A program made the translations under genes and the position numbers. A model generated the notes under the pieces. The model saw only the letters and a list, made by a program, of their open reading frames with translations. It was not told where the DNA came from and made no database searches. A DNA stretch of 64,000 nt from Malaciobacter halophilus (GTDB taxonomy: Bacteria > Campylobacterota > Campylobacteria > Campylobacterales > Arcobacteraceae), in NCBI RefSeq assembly GCF_002837275.1, contig NZ_NXIF01000038.1:1-64000 (forward strand). Reading direction: 5' to 3'. Below are positions 34,341 to 43,804 of this stretch, one piece after another. The stretch's first letter is position 1; each line of letters begins with the position of its first letter.

Positions 34341-37178
34341 ATGTTAACTGGAAAGCATAAAGAGTTTTATAATAGTATAATTGAAAAAATACCCCAAGAT
34401 ATAGTATTTACAGATGATTTACATACCTTAGCTTATGGAACAGATGCCTCTTTTTATAGACTTATACCTAAAATTGTTATAAAAGCTGAGACTTCAAAAC
34501 AAGTAGAAGATATATTAAAAGTTGCAAGTGCTATGAAATTAAGTGTTACTTTTAGAGCTGCTGGTACTTCTTTATCAGGTCAAGCAATAAGTGACTCTAT
34601 TTTAGTTATTACTTCAAGAAATTGGACAGATTTTAAAGTTGCAAAGGATAAATCATATATCTCTTTGGCTCCTTCTTTAACTGGTGCACAAGCAAATAAT
34701 ATTTTATCTGAATATAGTAAAAAAATAGGCCCAGACCCAGCAAGTATAAATGCTGCAATGATTGGTGGAATAGCTGCAAATAACGCATCTGGTATGTGTT
34801 GTGGAGTATCACAAAACTCATATAAGACCTTAAAATCAATGAAATTGATTTTTAGTGATGGAACACATTTAGATACAGCAGATGAAAATAGTAAAGAAGA
34901 GTTTGCAAAAACTCATAAAGAGTTTTTACAAAGTTTGAAAATGTATGCACAAGATGTAAAAGCAAATAAACAACTAAATGAAAAGATTAGAAAAAAATTT
35001 AAGATGAAAAATACAACAGGGTATAGTTTAAATGCCTTAGTTGATTTTGATGATGAGTTTGAAATTTTACAACATCTAATTATTGGAAGTGAAGGTACTT
35101 TAGCTTTTATTAAAGAAGTAACTTACTATACAGTAGAAGATTATAAAGATAAAGCAAGTGCCTTGGTTTATTTTACTGATGTTAATGAAGCTTGTAAAGC
35201 AGTAACAAAATTAAAACTTGAAAAAGAGAAAAATATAATAAGTGTTGATGCTGTTGAACTTATGGATAGAGCAGGGCTTGCAAGTATTGAAGATGATCCA
35301 AAAATGCCATCATATATAAAAGATTTTGATGAAAATGTTACTGCTTTATTAATTGAAACAAGAGCAAGAGATGATAAACAATTAGATGTACAAATTAAGC
35401 AAATTGAAGATAGTTTAAATGAGTTTTCATTAGCAAGAGAGTTATATTTTACAAAAGATATTGAAGAGTATACACAATATTGGAAAATTAGAAAAGGGCT
35501 CTTCCCTGCTGTTGGTGCAGTAAGAAAAATAGGAACAACTGTAATTATTGAAGATATTGCTTTTCCAATTGAGTATCTAGCAGAAGGAACACTAAAACTT
35601 CAAGCACTATTTAAAAAGCATAATTATAATGAAGCATTGATTTTTGGACATGCTTTAGAGGGGAATTTACATTTTGTATTTACACAAGATTTCTCTACTG
35701 AAGAGGAGATAAAAAGATATGATGACTTTATGTATGATGTAACACAACTTGTTGCGGTACAGTATCAAGGTAGTTTAAAAGCAGAGCATGGAACAGGTAG
35801 AAATATGGCTGCTTTTGTTGAGTTAGAGTGGGGTAATACTGCTTATGAGATGATGAAAAAGATTAAATATCTATTTGACCCAAATAACATTTTAAATCCA
35901 GGTGTAATTATAAATGAAGATAAAAAAGCCCATATAAAAAATCTAAAACCTTTACCAAAAACAAATGAGTTAGTTGATAAGTGTATTGAGTGTGGTTTTT
36001 GTGAACCTGTATGCCCTTCAAATGTTTTAACATTAACTCCAAGACAAAGAATAGTTATTAATAGAGAAATCTCAAGATTAGAAGATGAAGAACATAATAT
36101 TGAAAAAGCAAAACAGTTAAAAGAGTTATATCAATATGATGGAATAGAGACATGTGCAACATGTAGTTTATGTTCTACTGCCTGTCCTGTTGGAATTGAT
36201 ACAGGAAGTTTAACAAAGCATTTAAGACATGAACAAATTACTATAACACAAGATAGAGTAGCAAATATGATTACAAATAATTTCTCTGCAACTTTAACAG
36301 GGATGAAATTTGGATTAAAAGCTGCAAATTTAACTCACTCTATTTTAGGTACAAATATGATGAAAGGTTTAACTTCATCACTTAGAAAAATCTCTGGGAA
36401 TAGAGTTGCTAGATGGAGTGAACACTTGCCAAAAGGTATTTCAATTAATACAAGGGTTGAACAAAAAGCTAGTGATTTAAAGGTTGTGTATTTCCCTTCA
36501 TGTATTAATAGAACTATGGGTTTAAGTAGTGCTAGTAAAGAGGAAAAAGAGTTGTTTGATACAACTGTTGAGTTATTAAATAAAGCAGGATTTGAAATAA
36601 TCTTTCCTAAAAATATTGATAATTTATGTTGTGGTATGCCTTTTTCATCAAAAGGTTTTACAAAACAAGCAGACGTAAAATCTAAACAATTAGAGAAAGC
36701 TTTACTTGAAGCTAGTAATAATGCACAGTATCCTATTCTTTGTGATACAAGCCCATGTACAAAAAAAATGGTAGAGAGTTTTAAAACTAATTTAAAACTT
36801 TTTGAGCCAATAGAGTTTGCTTTAGAGCATTTAGTAGATAAACTACATCTTGAAAAAATTGATGAAGCAATTACTATTCATACTACTTGTTCTTCAAGAA
36901 AAATGGGCTTACATGAGAAGTTTATAAAGCTTGCAAATATGTGTTCAACAAGAGTAGTTGTACCTGCTGATGTTACATGTTGTGGTTTTGCTGGAGATAG
37001 AGGTTTTAACTATCCAGAACTTAATCAAAGTGCATTAAGAAATCTTCCAAATAGTGTAAAAGATGTAAAGTATGCTTTTTCTACTTCAAAAACTTGTGAA
37101 ATTGGTCTTAGTGAGTATTCAGGTATTGATTATAACTCAATATTTTATTTAATAAATAAGTGTTCAAAGGCTAAATAA
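34341..37178 (+). CDS. dld: FAD- and Fe-S-containing D-lactate dehydrogenase (Dld-II/GlcD-type)
   Basis: A 945-aa flavo-iron-sulfur enzyme that oxidises D-lactate (or another D-2-hydroxy acid) and feeds the quinone pool. It has an N-terminal FAD-binding-4 domain (SVTFRAAGTSLSGQAISDS; GPDPASINAAMIGGIAANNASGM), an FAD oxidase C domain (GHALEGNLHFVFTQDF; EHGTGRNMAAFVELEWG), two ferredoxin motifs CIECGFCEPVCP (about 547) and CATCSLCSTACP (about 605), then two CCG motifs near 762 and 878. This fused layout matches the D-lactate dehydrogenase of Campylobacter. With lutABC it covers both lactate isomers. Confidence 0.9.
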   Translation: MLTGKHKEFYNSIIEKIPQDIVFTDDLHTLAYGTDASFYRLIPKIVIKAETSKQVEDILKVASAMKLSVTFRAAGTSLSGQAISDSILVITSRNWTDFKVAKDKSYISLAPSLTGAQANNILSEYSKKIGPDPASINAAMIGGIAANNASGMCCGVSQNSYKTLKSMKLIFSDGTHLDTADENSKEEFAKTHKEFLQSLKMYAQDVKANKQLNEKIRKKFKMKNTTGYSLNALVDFDDEFEILQHLIIGSEGTLAFIKEVTYYTVEDYKDKASALVYFTDVNEACKAVTKLKLEKEKNIISVDAVELMDRAGLASIEDDPKMPSYIKDFDENVTALLIETRARDDKQLDVQIKQIEDSLNEFSLARELYFTKDIEEYTQYWKIRKGLFPAVGAVRKIGTTVIIEDIAFPIEYLAEGTLKLQALFKKHNYNEALIFGHALEGNLHFVFTQDFSTEEEIKRYDDFMYDVTQLVAVQYQGSLKAEHGTGRNMAAFVELEWGNTAYEMMKKIKYLFDPNNILNPGVIINEDKKAHIKNLKPLPKTNELVDKCIECGFCEPVCPSNVLTLTPRQRIVINREISRLEDEEHNIEKAKQLKELYQYDGIETCATCSLCSTACPVGIDTGSLTKHLRHEQITITQDRVANMITNNFSATLTGMKFGLKAANLTHSILGTNMMKGLTSSLRKISGNRVARWSEHLPKGISINTRVEQKASDLKVVYFPSCINRTMGLSSASKEEKELFDTTVELLNKAGFEIIFPKNIDNLCCGMPFSSKGFTKQADVKSKQLEKALLEASNNAQYPILCDTSPCTKKMVESFKTNLKLFEPIEFALEHLVDKLHLEKIDEAITIHTTCSSRKMGLHEKFIKLANMCSTRVVVPADVTCCGFAGDRGFNYPELNQSALRNLPNSVKDVKYAFSTSKTCEIGLSEYSGIDYNSIFYLINKCSKAK

Positions 37179-37206
37179 AACCTAATTCTTACAATTGTTT
37201 TTTCAT

Positions 37207-37247
37207 AAAAGTGATATTTACTATTTTTTTGGTAAAATATCACTTTT
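37207..37247 (+). terminator. Hairpin between dld and the SurA-like gene
   Basis: AAAAGTGATATTTAC and GTAAAATATCACTTTT form a 15-bp stem with one bulge around a T-rich loop. It also contains a TAAAAT that could be the -10 of the next gene, so it may be a terminator, an operator, or both. Confidence 0.55.
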
Positions 37248-37266
37248 ACGATAAAGGGATTAGATT

Positions 37267-38091
37267 ATGAAAAAGCTATTAGGTACACTTTTATTATCAA
37301 CAACTATCAGTTTTGCAGGTTTAGTAGATGCAGTTGCATTAGTTGTTAATGATGAACCCATCACACTTTTTGATATTGATAAAAGAATGGTTCAAGCAAA
37401 AGTAAGTAAAAAAGAAGCGGTAAGTTCTTTAATTGATGAGGTTTTATATGAACAACTAATTAAAGATAAAAATATCAATGTTGATGTTTTTGATATAAAT
37501 AATTATTTAGAAAAAATTGCAGCTTCAAATGGTATGGATTTATATACTTTTAAATCTATTATTAAGCAAAAGTATAAGAATTACGAAGCTTATGAAGAAG
37601 AGATTAAAAGAAGAATTCAAAGAGAGAAATTAATAGGTAAGCTTGTAAGAGGAAACCTAAAAATTGCTACTGAAGAAGATTTGAAAATCTATTACGAAAA
37701 TAATAAAAATCAGTTTACAACAGCAAAGACAATTGATGTAATTCAATATGCATCAAGAAATAAAGCTGCTTTAATAGCAGTTCAGAAAAACCCTATGGCT
37801 GTAAGTAATGAAGTAAGTCAAAGTAATATCTCTTTAGAGCAAGAGAAACTAAATTCTCAAATGAGATATCTTTTAAATGATACAAAAGTAAATCAATTTA
37901 CTCCTGTAATTGCTGCTGATAATCAGTATGTAACACTATTAGTAAGAGAGAAAAAAGGAGTAAATACTTTAGCTTTTGAAGAGGTTAAAAATAAAATTTT
38001 TACAGTATTAATGCAAAAAAGAGAACAAAACTTTTTAAAAGAGTATTTTGAAAAATTAAAATTGACTGCTAATATTAAAGTTGTAAGATAA
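37267..38091 (+). CDS. SurA-like periplasmic chaperone
   Basis: A 274-aa protein with signal peptide (to about residue 17) and the SurA N-terminal fold: LVDAVALVVNDEPITLFDIDKRM, then the helical SKKEAVSSLIDEVLYEQLIKDKNI. The C-terminal half (about 140-255) could be a parvulin-like PPIase domain but lacks most parvulin active-site residues. It resembles the Campylobacter SurA-like proteins that help outer-membrane protein folding. It is followed by gatB after 10 bases. Confidence 0.8.
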   Translation: MKKLLGTLLLSTTISFAGLVDAVALVVNDEPITLFDIDKRMVQAKVSKKEAVSSLIDEVLYEQLIKDKNINVDVFDINNYLEKIAASNGMDLYTFKSIIKQKYKNYEAYEEEIKRRIQREKLIGKLVRGNLKIATEEDLKIYYENNKNQFTTAKTIDVIQYASRNKAALIAVQKNPMAVSNEVSQSNISLEQEKLNSQMRYLLNDTKVNQFTPVIAADNQYVTLLVREKKGVNTLAFEEVKNKIFTVLMQKREQNFLKEYFEKLKLTANIKVVR

Positions 38092-38101
38092 AAGGAAATA
38101 G

Positions 38102-39529
38102 ATGTTTGAAGTTATTATTGGATTAGAAGTTCATGTTCAGTTAAATACAAAAAGTAAACTATTTTGCTCTTGTGCCACAAGTTTTGGAGAAGACCCAAAT
38201 ACAAATGTATGTCCAACTTGTTTAGGTTTACCAGGCGCACTTCCTGTATTAAATAAACAAGCAGTTCATAAAGCTATAATGTTAGGAACTGCTTTAAAAT
38301 CACAAATAAATAAAAAATCAGTTTTTAATAGAAAAAACTATTTTTATCCAGATTTACCAAATGGTTATCAAATCTCTCAATTTGAAGTTCCAGTTGTGGG
38401 ATTAGGTGAGCTTGTTATTGATTTTGAAGATGGTACAAGTAAAAAAATAGGAGTTACAAGAGCTCACTTAGAGAATGATGCAGGTAAAAATATTCATGCA
38501 GGTGATGTATCTCATGTTGATTTAAATAGAGCAGGAACACCACTTCTTGAAATAGTTTCAGAACCAGATATGAGAAGTGCTCAAGAGGCTATACTTTATC
38601 TTAAAAAACTTCATTCTATTGTAAGATATTTAGGTATTAGTGATGCAAATATGCAAGAGGGTTCTTTTAGGTGTGATGTAAATGTTTCAATTAGACCAAA
38701 AGGCGATGAAAAACTTTATACAAGATGTGAAATAAAAAATATGAATTCATTTAAGTTCATTGAAAAAGCAATTAAATATGAAGTTCAAAGACAAATTGAA
38801 GCATGGGAAGATGGATATTATGAACAAGAAGTTGTTCAAGAAACTAGACTTTTTGACCCAGAAAAAGGTGAAACTAGATCTATGAGGGGAAAAGAAGATG
38901 CGGCTGATTATAGATATTTCCCAGACCCAGATTTACTTCCTTTAATAATTACTGATGAGATGATTGAAAAGTACTCAAAAATTCCTGAACTTCCAGATGA
39001 AAAGAAATCAAGATTTGTAAATGAGTATGGATTAAAAGAGTATGATGCTTCGGTTATTACTGCTTCATTAGAAACTGCTAAATTTTTTGATGAGATGATG
39101 GAAGAGAAAATTAGTGGTAAAAATGCTGCAACTTGGTTAACTGTTGAATTACCAGCAAGATTTTCAGAAGGTGTAAATATAGAAAATTCACCAGTTCAAG
39201 CTAAAACTTTAGCAGCAATTGTAAAAAGAATTGAAGATGGGACAATCTCTGGAAAAGCAGCAAAAGAAGTACTTGATTACTTAATAAAAAAACCTGATAT
39301 GCAAGTAGATGCTGTTATTGAGGAGCTTGGATTAAAACAAGTATCTGATGATGGTGCTATTTTAGATATTATTGATGGTATTCTTGCAGCAAATGAAGAT
39401 AAAGTTGCAGAGTATAAATCAGGAAAAGAGAAGCTTTTTGGATTTTTTGTAGGTCAAACTATGAAAGCATCTAAAGGTAGTGCTAATCCACAAAAAGTAA
39501 ATGAACTTTTAAAACAAAGATTATCATAA
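38102..39529 (+). CDS. gatB: Aspartyl/glutamyl-tRNA amidotransferase subunit B
   Basis: GatB is the kinase/amidase partner of GatCAB that converts Glu-tRNA(Gln) and Asp-tRNA(Asn) to the amidated forms. The 475-aa protein shows [13 protein letters not shown], zinc Cys residues in CSCATSF and [16 protein letters not shown], and [15 protein letters not shown]. The C-terminal YqeY-like tail is complete. The window also has asnB, so free asparagine can be made independently. The stop shares its last base with the gpsA start. Confidence 0.96.
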   Translation: MFEVIIGLEVHVQLNTKSKLFCSCATSFGEDPNTNVCPTCLGLPGALPVLNKQAVHKAIMLGTALKSQINKKSVFNRKNYFYPDLPNGYQISQFEVPVVGLGELVIDFEDGTSKKIGVTRAHLENDAGKNIHAGDVSHVDLNRAGTPLLEIVSEPDMRSAQEAILYLKKLHSIVRYLGISDANMQEGSFRCDVNVSIRPKGDEKLYTRCEIKNMNSFKFIEKAIKYEVQRQIEAWEDGYYEQEVVQETRLFDPEKGETRSMRGKEDAADYRYFPDPDLLPLIITDEMIEKYSKIPELPDEKKSRFVNEYGLKEYDASVITASLETAKFFDEMMEEKISGKNAATWLTVELPARFSEGVNIENSPVQAKTLAAIVKRIEDGTISGKAAKEVLDYLIKKPDMQVDAVIEELGLKQVSDDGAILDIIDGILAANEDKVAEYKSGKEKLFGFFVGQTMKASKGSANPQKVNELLKQRLS

Positions 39530-40425
39530 TGAAAGAAGGCTCAGTAGCAGTTATAGGAGCAGGAAAGTGGGGACAAGCACTTCACTATGCTCTTAGTCAA
39601 AAGCAAGAGTGTTATATCACTTCAAGAACAAAAAGAGATATAAAAAACTTTACAGATTTACAAACAGCACTGAGTTGTGAATATTTAGTAATAGCAATCC
39701 CTGCACAACAAATAAGAACTTGGTTAAGTAATCATTTTGAGTTTAAAGGACAAAAAATTCTTGTAGCTTCAAAAGGAATTGAAGCTACTACTGGAAAATT
39801 TCTAAATGAAATTTATGAGGAGTTTATTCCTACACAGAATTTAGGTTTTATTTCTGGTCCTTCTTTTGCAGCAGAGGTAATCAAAGGGTTACCTTGTGCA
39901 ATAGTTTTAAATAGTTTAAATAAACAATTATTTCTTGAGTTTGAGAAGTTTTTCCCTAATTTTATTAAAACATATTATAGTGATGATGTTATTGGCGCAG
40001 AGATTTGTGGTGCCTATAAAAACGTACTTGCAATTGCAAGTGGAATATGTGAAGGAATGGATTTAGGAAATAATGCTAGAGTTTCACTTATTTCAAGAGG
40101 TTTAGTAGAAATGCAAAGATTTGGTAGCCACTTTGGTGCAAAAATGGATACATTTATTGGATTAAGTGGTGCTGGGGATTTGTTTTTAACTGCAAGTAGT
40201 GAATTAAGTCGTAACTTTAGAGTGGGATTAGGCCTTGCAAATAATAAAACTTTAGATGAAATTTTAAAGCAGTTAGGGGAAGTTGCAGAGGGAGTTAAAA
40301 CTTCTTATGCGATAAACTCTTTAAATAAAAAACATAATATTTATACCCCAATAGCAAATGAGGTTTATTCCATTTTAGAAGGAAAAAATCCAAAGGATAG
40401 TCTAAAAGACTTATTAAAAAACTAA
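39529..40425 (+). CDS. gpsA: Glycerol-3-phosphate dehydrogenase [NAD(P)+]
   Basis: GpsA reduces dihydroxyacetone phosphate to sn-glycerol 3-phosphate for phospholipids. The 298-aa protein has the N-terminal Rossmann motif VIGAGKWGQAL (about 8-18), SGPSFAAEV, and the catalytic Lys in CGAYKNVLAIASGICEGMDLGNNARVSLISRGLVEM. Length is slightly under the usual ~330 aa because loops are short. Tightly coupled to gatB. Confidence 0.94.
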   Translation: MKEGSVAVIGAGKWGQALHYALSQKQECYITSRTKRDIKNFTDLQTALSCEYLVIAIPAQQIRTWLSNHFEFKGQKILVASKGIEATTGKFLNEIYEEFIPTQNLGFISGPSFAAEVIKGLPCAIVLNSLNKQLFLEFEKFFPNFIKTYYSDDVIGAEICGAYKNVLAIASGICEGMDLGNNARVSLISRGLVEMQRFGSHFGAKMDTFIGLSGAGDLFLTASSELSRNFRVGLGLANNKTLDEILKQLGEVAEGVKTSYAINSLNKKHNIYTPIANEVYSILEGKNPKDSLKDLLKN

Positions 40426-40437
40426 AATTGGGTTATT

Positions 40438-42456
40438 ATGAGCAATGTAAAACTATATACTAAAAAGTATTTAACCTTAGTATTTTTATTAATAGCAATT
40501 TTAAGTATATATATTTATATTGTTTATTCTAATTATACAAATAATAAAGAGCTTTTACTTGACTCTACAAGACAGAGTCAAATAAAGTTAGTTAAAGCTT
40601 ATAAATCTAAAATCGATGAAAAACTTTTACAGAAAAAAAGAATCATAAAAGCAACTGCTAACTACATAAAGAAAAAAGATAGAATAAAAGACTACTTATT
40701 AATAAAAGAGACACTTGCTTTAGCTATACGAAATGGTGACTTTAGAAGTGTTTATATAGGATACTTTGATGACTATTTTATTACTGGAATAAACTGGATA
40801 GCTCCTAGTTGGTATAAAGTAACCAAAAGGCAATGGTATAAGCAAGTAGAAAATACAAAATCAATTGTAGTAACAAAACCATATTTAGATTCAGATTTAG
40901 ACTCAAATGTAATCTCAATAGCAACTCCACTTTTTAAAGATGATAAGCTATATGCAGTTTTATCAAGTGATATTAAAATCGATGATTTTAGACATGATAT
41001 ACTATCTTTAATGCCTTTAAAAGAGGGCTTTGCTTTTATGATGACTAAAAGTGGAGATGTTGTTTTAAGACCTAAAAAATTCTCTTTTAATATTGATGAA
41101 CAGTTCTTAAAAAGTATTAGTAAAGAGTTTTCTATAAATGATTCTGGTGTTAAAACATATAAAATAGAAGATGAAAACTATATTTTTACTTATGACTCTT
41201 TAGAAAATAGTGATTGGGTTTTTATAACAGTTTTAAGTGAAAAGAAGATTTTTGAAAAGATTGATAGCTCTTTATTTAGAAATCTACTAATTGCTGCAAT
41301 ATTGATGTCAATAGGAATTATTGCAGCTTTATATTTATCAAATATTCAAAGAAAACTTTTAAGAAATAAAAATCTTTTAGAGCTTTTTGCAAAAAGCTCT
41401 AGTTGGGGAGTTTTAATGACAGATAAAGAGGGTAAAGTAGTTTTTGTAAATAAATTTTATGAAAAAATATTCTCTTTAGCTAATAAATCACTTTATGAAA
41501 AAAATATTTTAGAAATACCACATAAAATTGGTAATACTTACTATTTTGAAAATGATACACATTTTTTTACACAAGCAAAAAATAATCCTATAAAAATATC
41601 AACATATAAAGTAGGAAATGAAAATATTTTTAATTTTCAAGTAACTCCACTACTTAAAGCAAATAGATATTTTGAAGGTATTATTGTAACAGTTAATGAT
41701 ATTACAAATGAAAGACTTATAGAGAAGAATAAACAAAAACAAGAGAAGATATTTATTCAAAATAGTAAGATGATAGCTTTAGGTGAGATGGTTAGTGCAA
41801 TATCTCATCAATGGAAACAGCCTTTAAGTTCTTTACTTTTATTACTTAATAATATAGATGAAAAAATACAAGAAAAAGATTTTGAAGATATTAATGAGTA
41901 TATTTTACGTTCAAGGAAAAATATTGAACTTATGAGTGAAACTATGGATGCATTTAGAAGTTTTTATAAAGAACAAATAGAGGTAAAAGAGTTTGACTTA
42001 GTACAAATTATAAATGAAATAATCAATATTAGTTCTGCTCTTATAAAAATGAATTCAATATCTATTAACTTCTATTATAATAGTTCTTATGAGTATAAGG
42101 TGCATGGTTATCCTACATATTTAAAACAGGTTTTAATAAATTTAATCTCGAACTCTAAAGATGCACTTGTAGAGAAAATTAACAGTAGTGACTTTGATGA
42201 AGCTAAGATATCTATATATTTAGAAAAACATGATTATAATATAATATTAAGGTTTCAAGATAATGCTAATGGAGTAGATTCTTCTAAAGTTTCAGATATT
42301 TTTACTTCTGCATATACAACAAAAGGTGAAAAAGGAACAGGAACAGGTCTTCATCTTTGTAAGTTATTAATTGAAGAGAAAATGAAAGGAAAGATATTTT
42401 TAGAAAGTAATAAGAATCCAACCTCTTTTGTTATTGAACTAAAGGAGAGTAAATGA
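40438..42456 (+). CDS. Histidine kinase with dCache sensor, partner of a Tor-type reductase
   Basis: A 672-aa membrane kinase: TM1 (about 10-31), a periplasmic dCache domain (about 35-275, with WYKVTKRQWYKQV and PYLDSDLDSNVISIATPLF), TM2 (about 282-300), PAS (about 305-430), H-box SAISHQWKQPL (His about 456) and an ATPase domain ending in GTGTGLHLCK. dCache domains bind small molecules such as amino acids, amines or acids. Its regulator overlaps the last four bases. Located just before a TMAO/DMSO reductase operon, it likely senses an N- or S-oxide, or the amine product. Confidence 0.87.
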   Translation: MSNVKLYTKKYLTLVFLLIAILSIYIYIVYSNYTNNKELLLDSTRQSQIKLVKAYKSKIDEKLLQKKRIIKATANYIKKKDRIKDYLLIKETLALAIRNGDFRSVYIGYFDDYFITGINWIAPSWYKVTKRQWYKQVENTKSIVVTKPYLDSDLDSNVISIATPLFKDDKLYAVLSSDIKIDDFRHDILSLMPLKEGFAFMMTKSGDVVLRPKKFSFNIDEQFLKSISKEFSINDSGVKTYKIEDENYIFTYDSLENSDWVFITVLSEKKIFEKIDSSLFRNLLIAAILMSIGIIAALYLSNIQRKLLRNKNLLELFAKSSSWGVLMTDKEGKVVFVNKFYEKIFSLANKSLYEKNILEIPHKIGNTYYFENDTHFFTQAKNNPIKISTYKVGNENIFNFQVTPLLKANRYFEGIIVTVNDITNERLIEKNKQKQEKIFIQNSKMIALGEMVSAISHQWKQPLSSLLLLLNNIDEKIQEKDFEDINEYILRSRKNIELMSETMDAFRSFYKEQIEVKEFDLVQIINEIINISSALIKMNSISINFYYNSSYEYKVHGYPTYLKQVLINLISNSKDALVEKINSSDFDEAKISIYLEKHDYNIILRFQDNANGVDSSKVSDIFTSAYTTKGEKGTGTGLHLCKLLIEEKMKGKIFLESNKNPTSFVIELKESK

Positions 42457-43139
42457 TAAAAAAGCTAGAGACGATTTTAAAAGATATAAATGTACTATTA
42501 GTAGAAGATGAAGAGGATTTAAGATTTATTTTGCATCGTTCAATTTACAAGTACGTAAACTCTATTATTGAAGCAAAGGATGGAACAGAAGGATTAGAAA
42601 AGTTTTTATCCAATGATATTGATTTAGTTTTATCAGATATAAATATGCAAAGAATGAGTGGACTTAAGATGTTAAAAAAAATTAGAGAGTATAACTCTTT
42701 AGTTCCTGTGATTTTTTTAACAGCTTATGACACTGATGAAAATATCTTAGAAGCAATTAGTTTATCTAATAGCTATTTACTTAAAAAACCTTTTGAAAAA
42801 AAGCAATTACTTACTACAATTCAGATGGTTATTGGTCAACAAAGAAGTTCTGAAGAGTTTATTGAATTACAAAATGGCTTTACTTATTCTCTTACTAATA
42901 AAGAGTTGTATTTAAATAAACAATTAGTATCATTAACTAAAATAGAAAAAAGATTACTTGATATATTAATTCACAATAAAGAACATATAGTAACTTTTGA
43001 GATGATTGATAATTATGTGTGGCAAGAAAAAGGTGCGACACAAGAGACAATTAGAGCTTTTATAAAAAAACTTAGAAAAAAAACTTATCCAGAATTAATT
43101 GAAAATGTCCAAGGTATGGGCTACTTACTAAAAATCTAA
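42453..43139 (+). CDS. OmpR-family response regulator of the Tor module
   Basis: A 228-aa regulator: receiver domain (VEDEEDL; phospho-Asp in LVLSDINMQRMSG; Thr in FLTAY; Lys in LLKKPF) and winged-helix DNA-binding domain (LTKIEKRLLDILI to the C-terminus). Starts inside the kinase stop. Direct repeats with 11-bp period follow at the promoter of the cytochrome gene, the likely target. Confidence 0.9.
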   Translation: MIKKLETILKDINVLLVEDEEDLRFILHRSIYKYVNSIIEAKDGTEGLEKFLSNDIDLVLSDINMQRMSGLKMLKKIREYNSLVPVIFLTAYDTDENILEAISLSNSYLLKKPFEKKQLLTTIQMVIGQQRSSEEFIELQNGFTYSLTNKELYLNKQLVSLTKIEKRLLDILIHNKEHIVTFEMIDNYVWQEKGATQETIRAFIKKLRKKTYPELIENVQGMGYLLKI

Positions 43140-43153
43140 AACAGCATAAAAAA

Positions 43154-43185
43154 TTCATAGTTTGTTCACACTTTACTTATACAAT
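43154..43185 (+). promoter_or_regulatory. Tandem 11-bp-period repeats and -10 before the Tor operon
   Basis: TTCATAGTTT (43154-43163) and TTCACACTTT (43165-43174) match at 8 of 10 positions with an 11-bp period. A -10-like TACAAT is at 43180-43185. Repeats end five bases before the -10, thus covering the -35 zone. Confidence 0.5.
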
Positions 43186-43215
43186 TAGATTAAGTAAAAA
43201 ATTTAAGGAAAGACT

Positions 43216-43794
43216 ATGAAAAAGAGAAACTTAATCTTAATAGGTTTAATTTTTTCAAATTCGCTACTTTTTGCAGGACAAAAAGCTTATTTAAATAGTG
43301 ACCAAAAGGTATTTTTAAATGCAAATTCGAAAAAAGTGATTGGAAAAATTGACACTGCTACACCAGTTGAAGTTTTAGGAACAAAAGGGGACTTTAAAAA
43401 GATAAAAGTAAGTGGATGGGCTGCTTATGGATTTGAGAATGTACTTTTTAAAGATGTAGGAAAAAGAGTTTTCTATTTAGTACTTAATGATAACAAAACT
43501 AAAAAACCACAAGTTCATGACAAAAAAACAGATACATATGACACACAATGGAAAAATGTATCATATACACTTTGGATAAAAAAGGGCTCTTTGGCTAAGA
43601 GTATTGATAGTGTATATGCAAAAGGTAAAGAGCTATTTGCTAATAGATGTGGTGCGTGTCATGCTGCACCTGAGTTAGAGCACTATACAGTAAATCAATG
43701 GCCTAGTATTATTAAATCAATGAAACCAAGAGCTGGGTTAACTGATGCAGATATGCAATATGTTGTGAAATATGTTCAAGCACATGGAAAATAA
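43216..43794 (+). CDS. Monohaem cytochrome c with SH3-like domain, Tor electron donor
   Basis: A 192-aa exported cytochrome. Signal peptide to about residue 20, an SH3-like N-terminal part (GQKAYLNSDQKVFLNANSKKVIGKI), and one haem-binding CGACH (Cys145, Cys148, His149) in a C-terminal cytochrome domain; Met170 or Met180 may be the distal ligand. Just before torA-like, as with the Campylobacter Cj0265c/Cj0264c pair, it probably passes electrons to the reductase in place of a TorC pentahaem. Confidence 0.85.
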   Translation: MKKRNLILIGLIFSNSLLFAGQKAYLNSDQKVFLNANSKKVIGKIDTATPVEVLGTKGDFKKIKVSGWAAYGFENVLFKDVGKRVFYLVLNDNKTKKPQVHDKKTDTYDTQWKNVSYTLWIKKGSLAKSIDSVYAKGKELFANRCGACHAAPELEHYTVNQWPSIIKSMKPRAGLTDADMQYVVKYVQAHGK

Positions 43795-43804
43795 GGAGTA
43801 AGTT

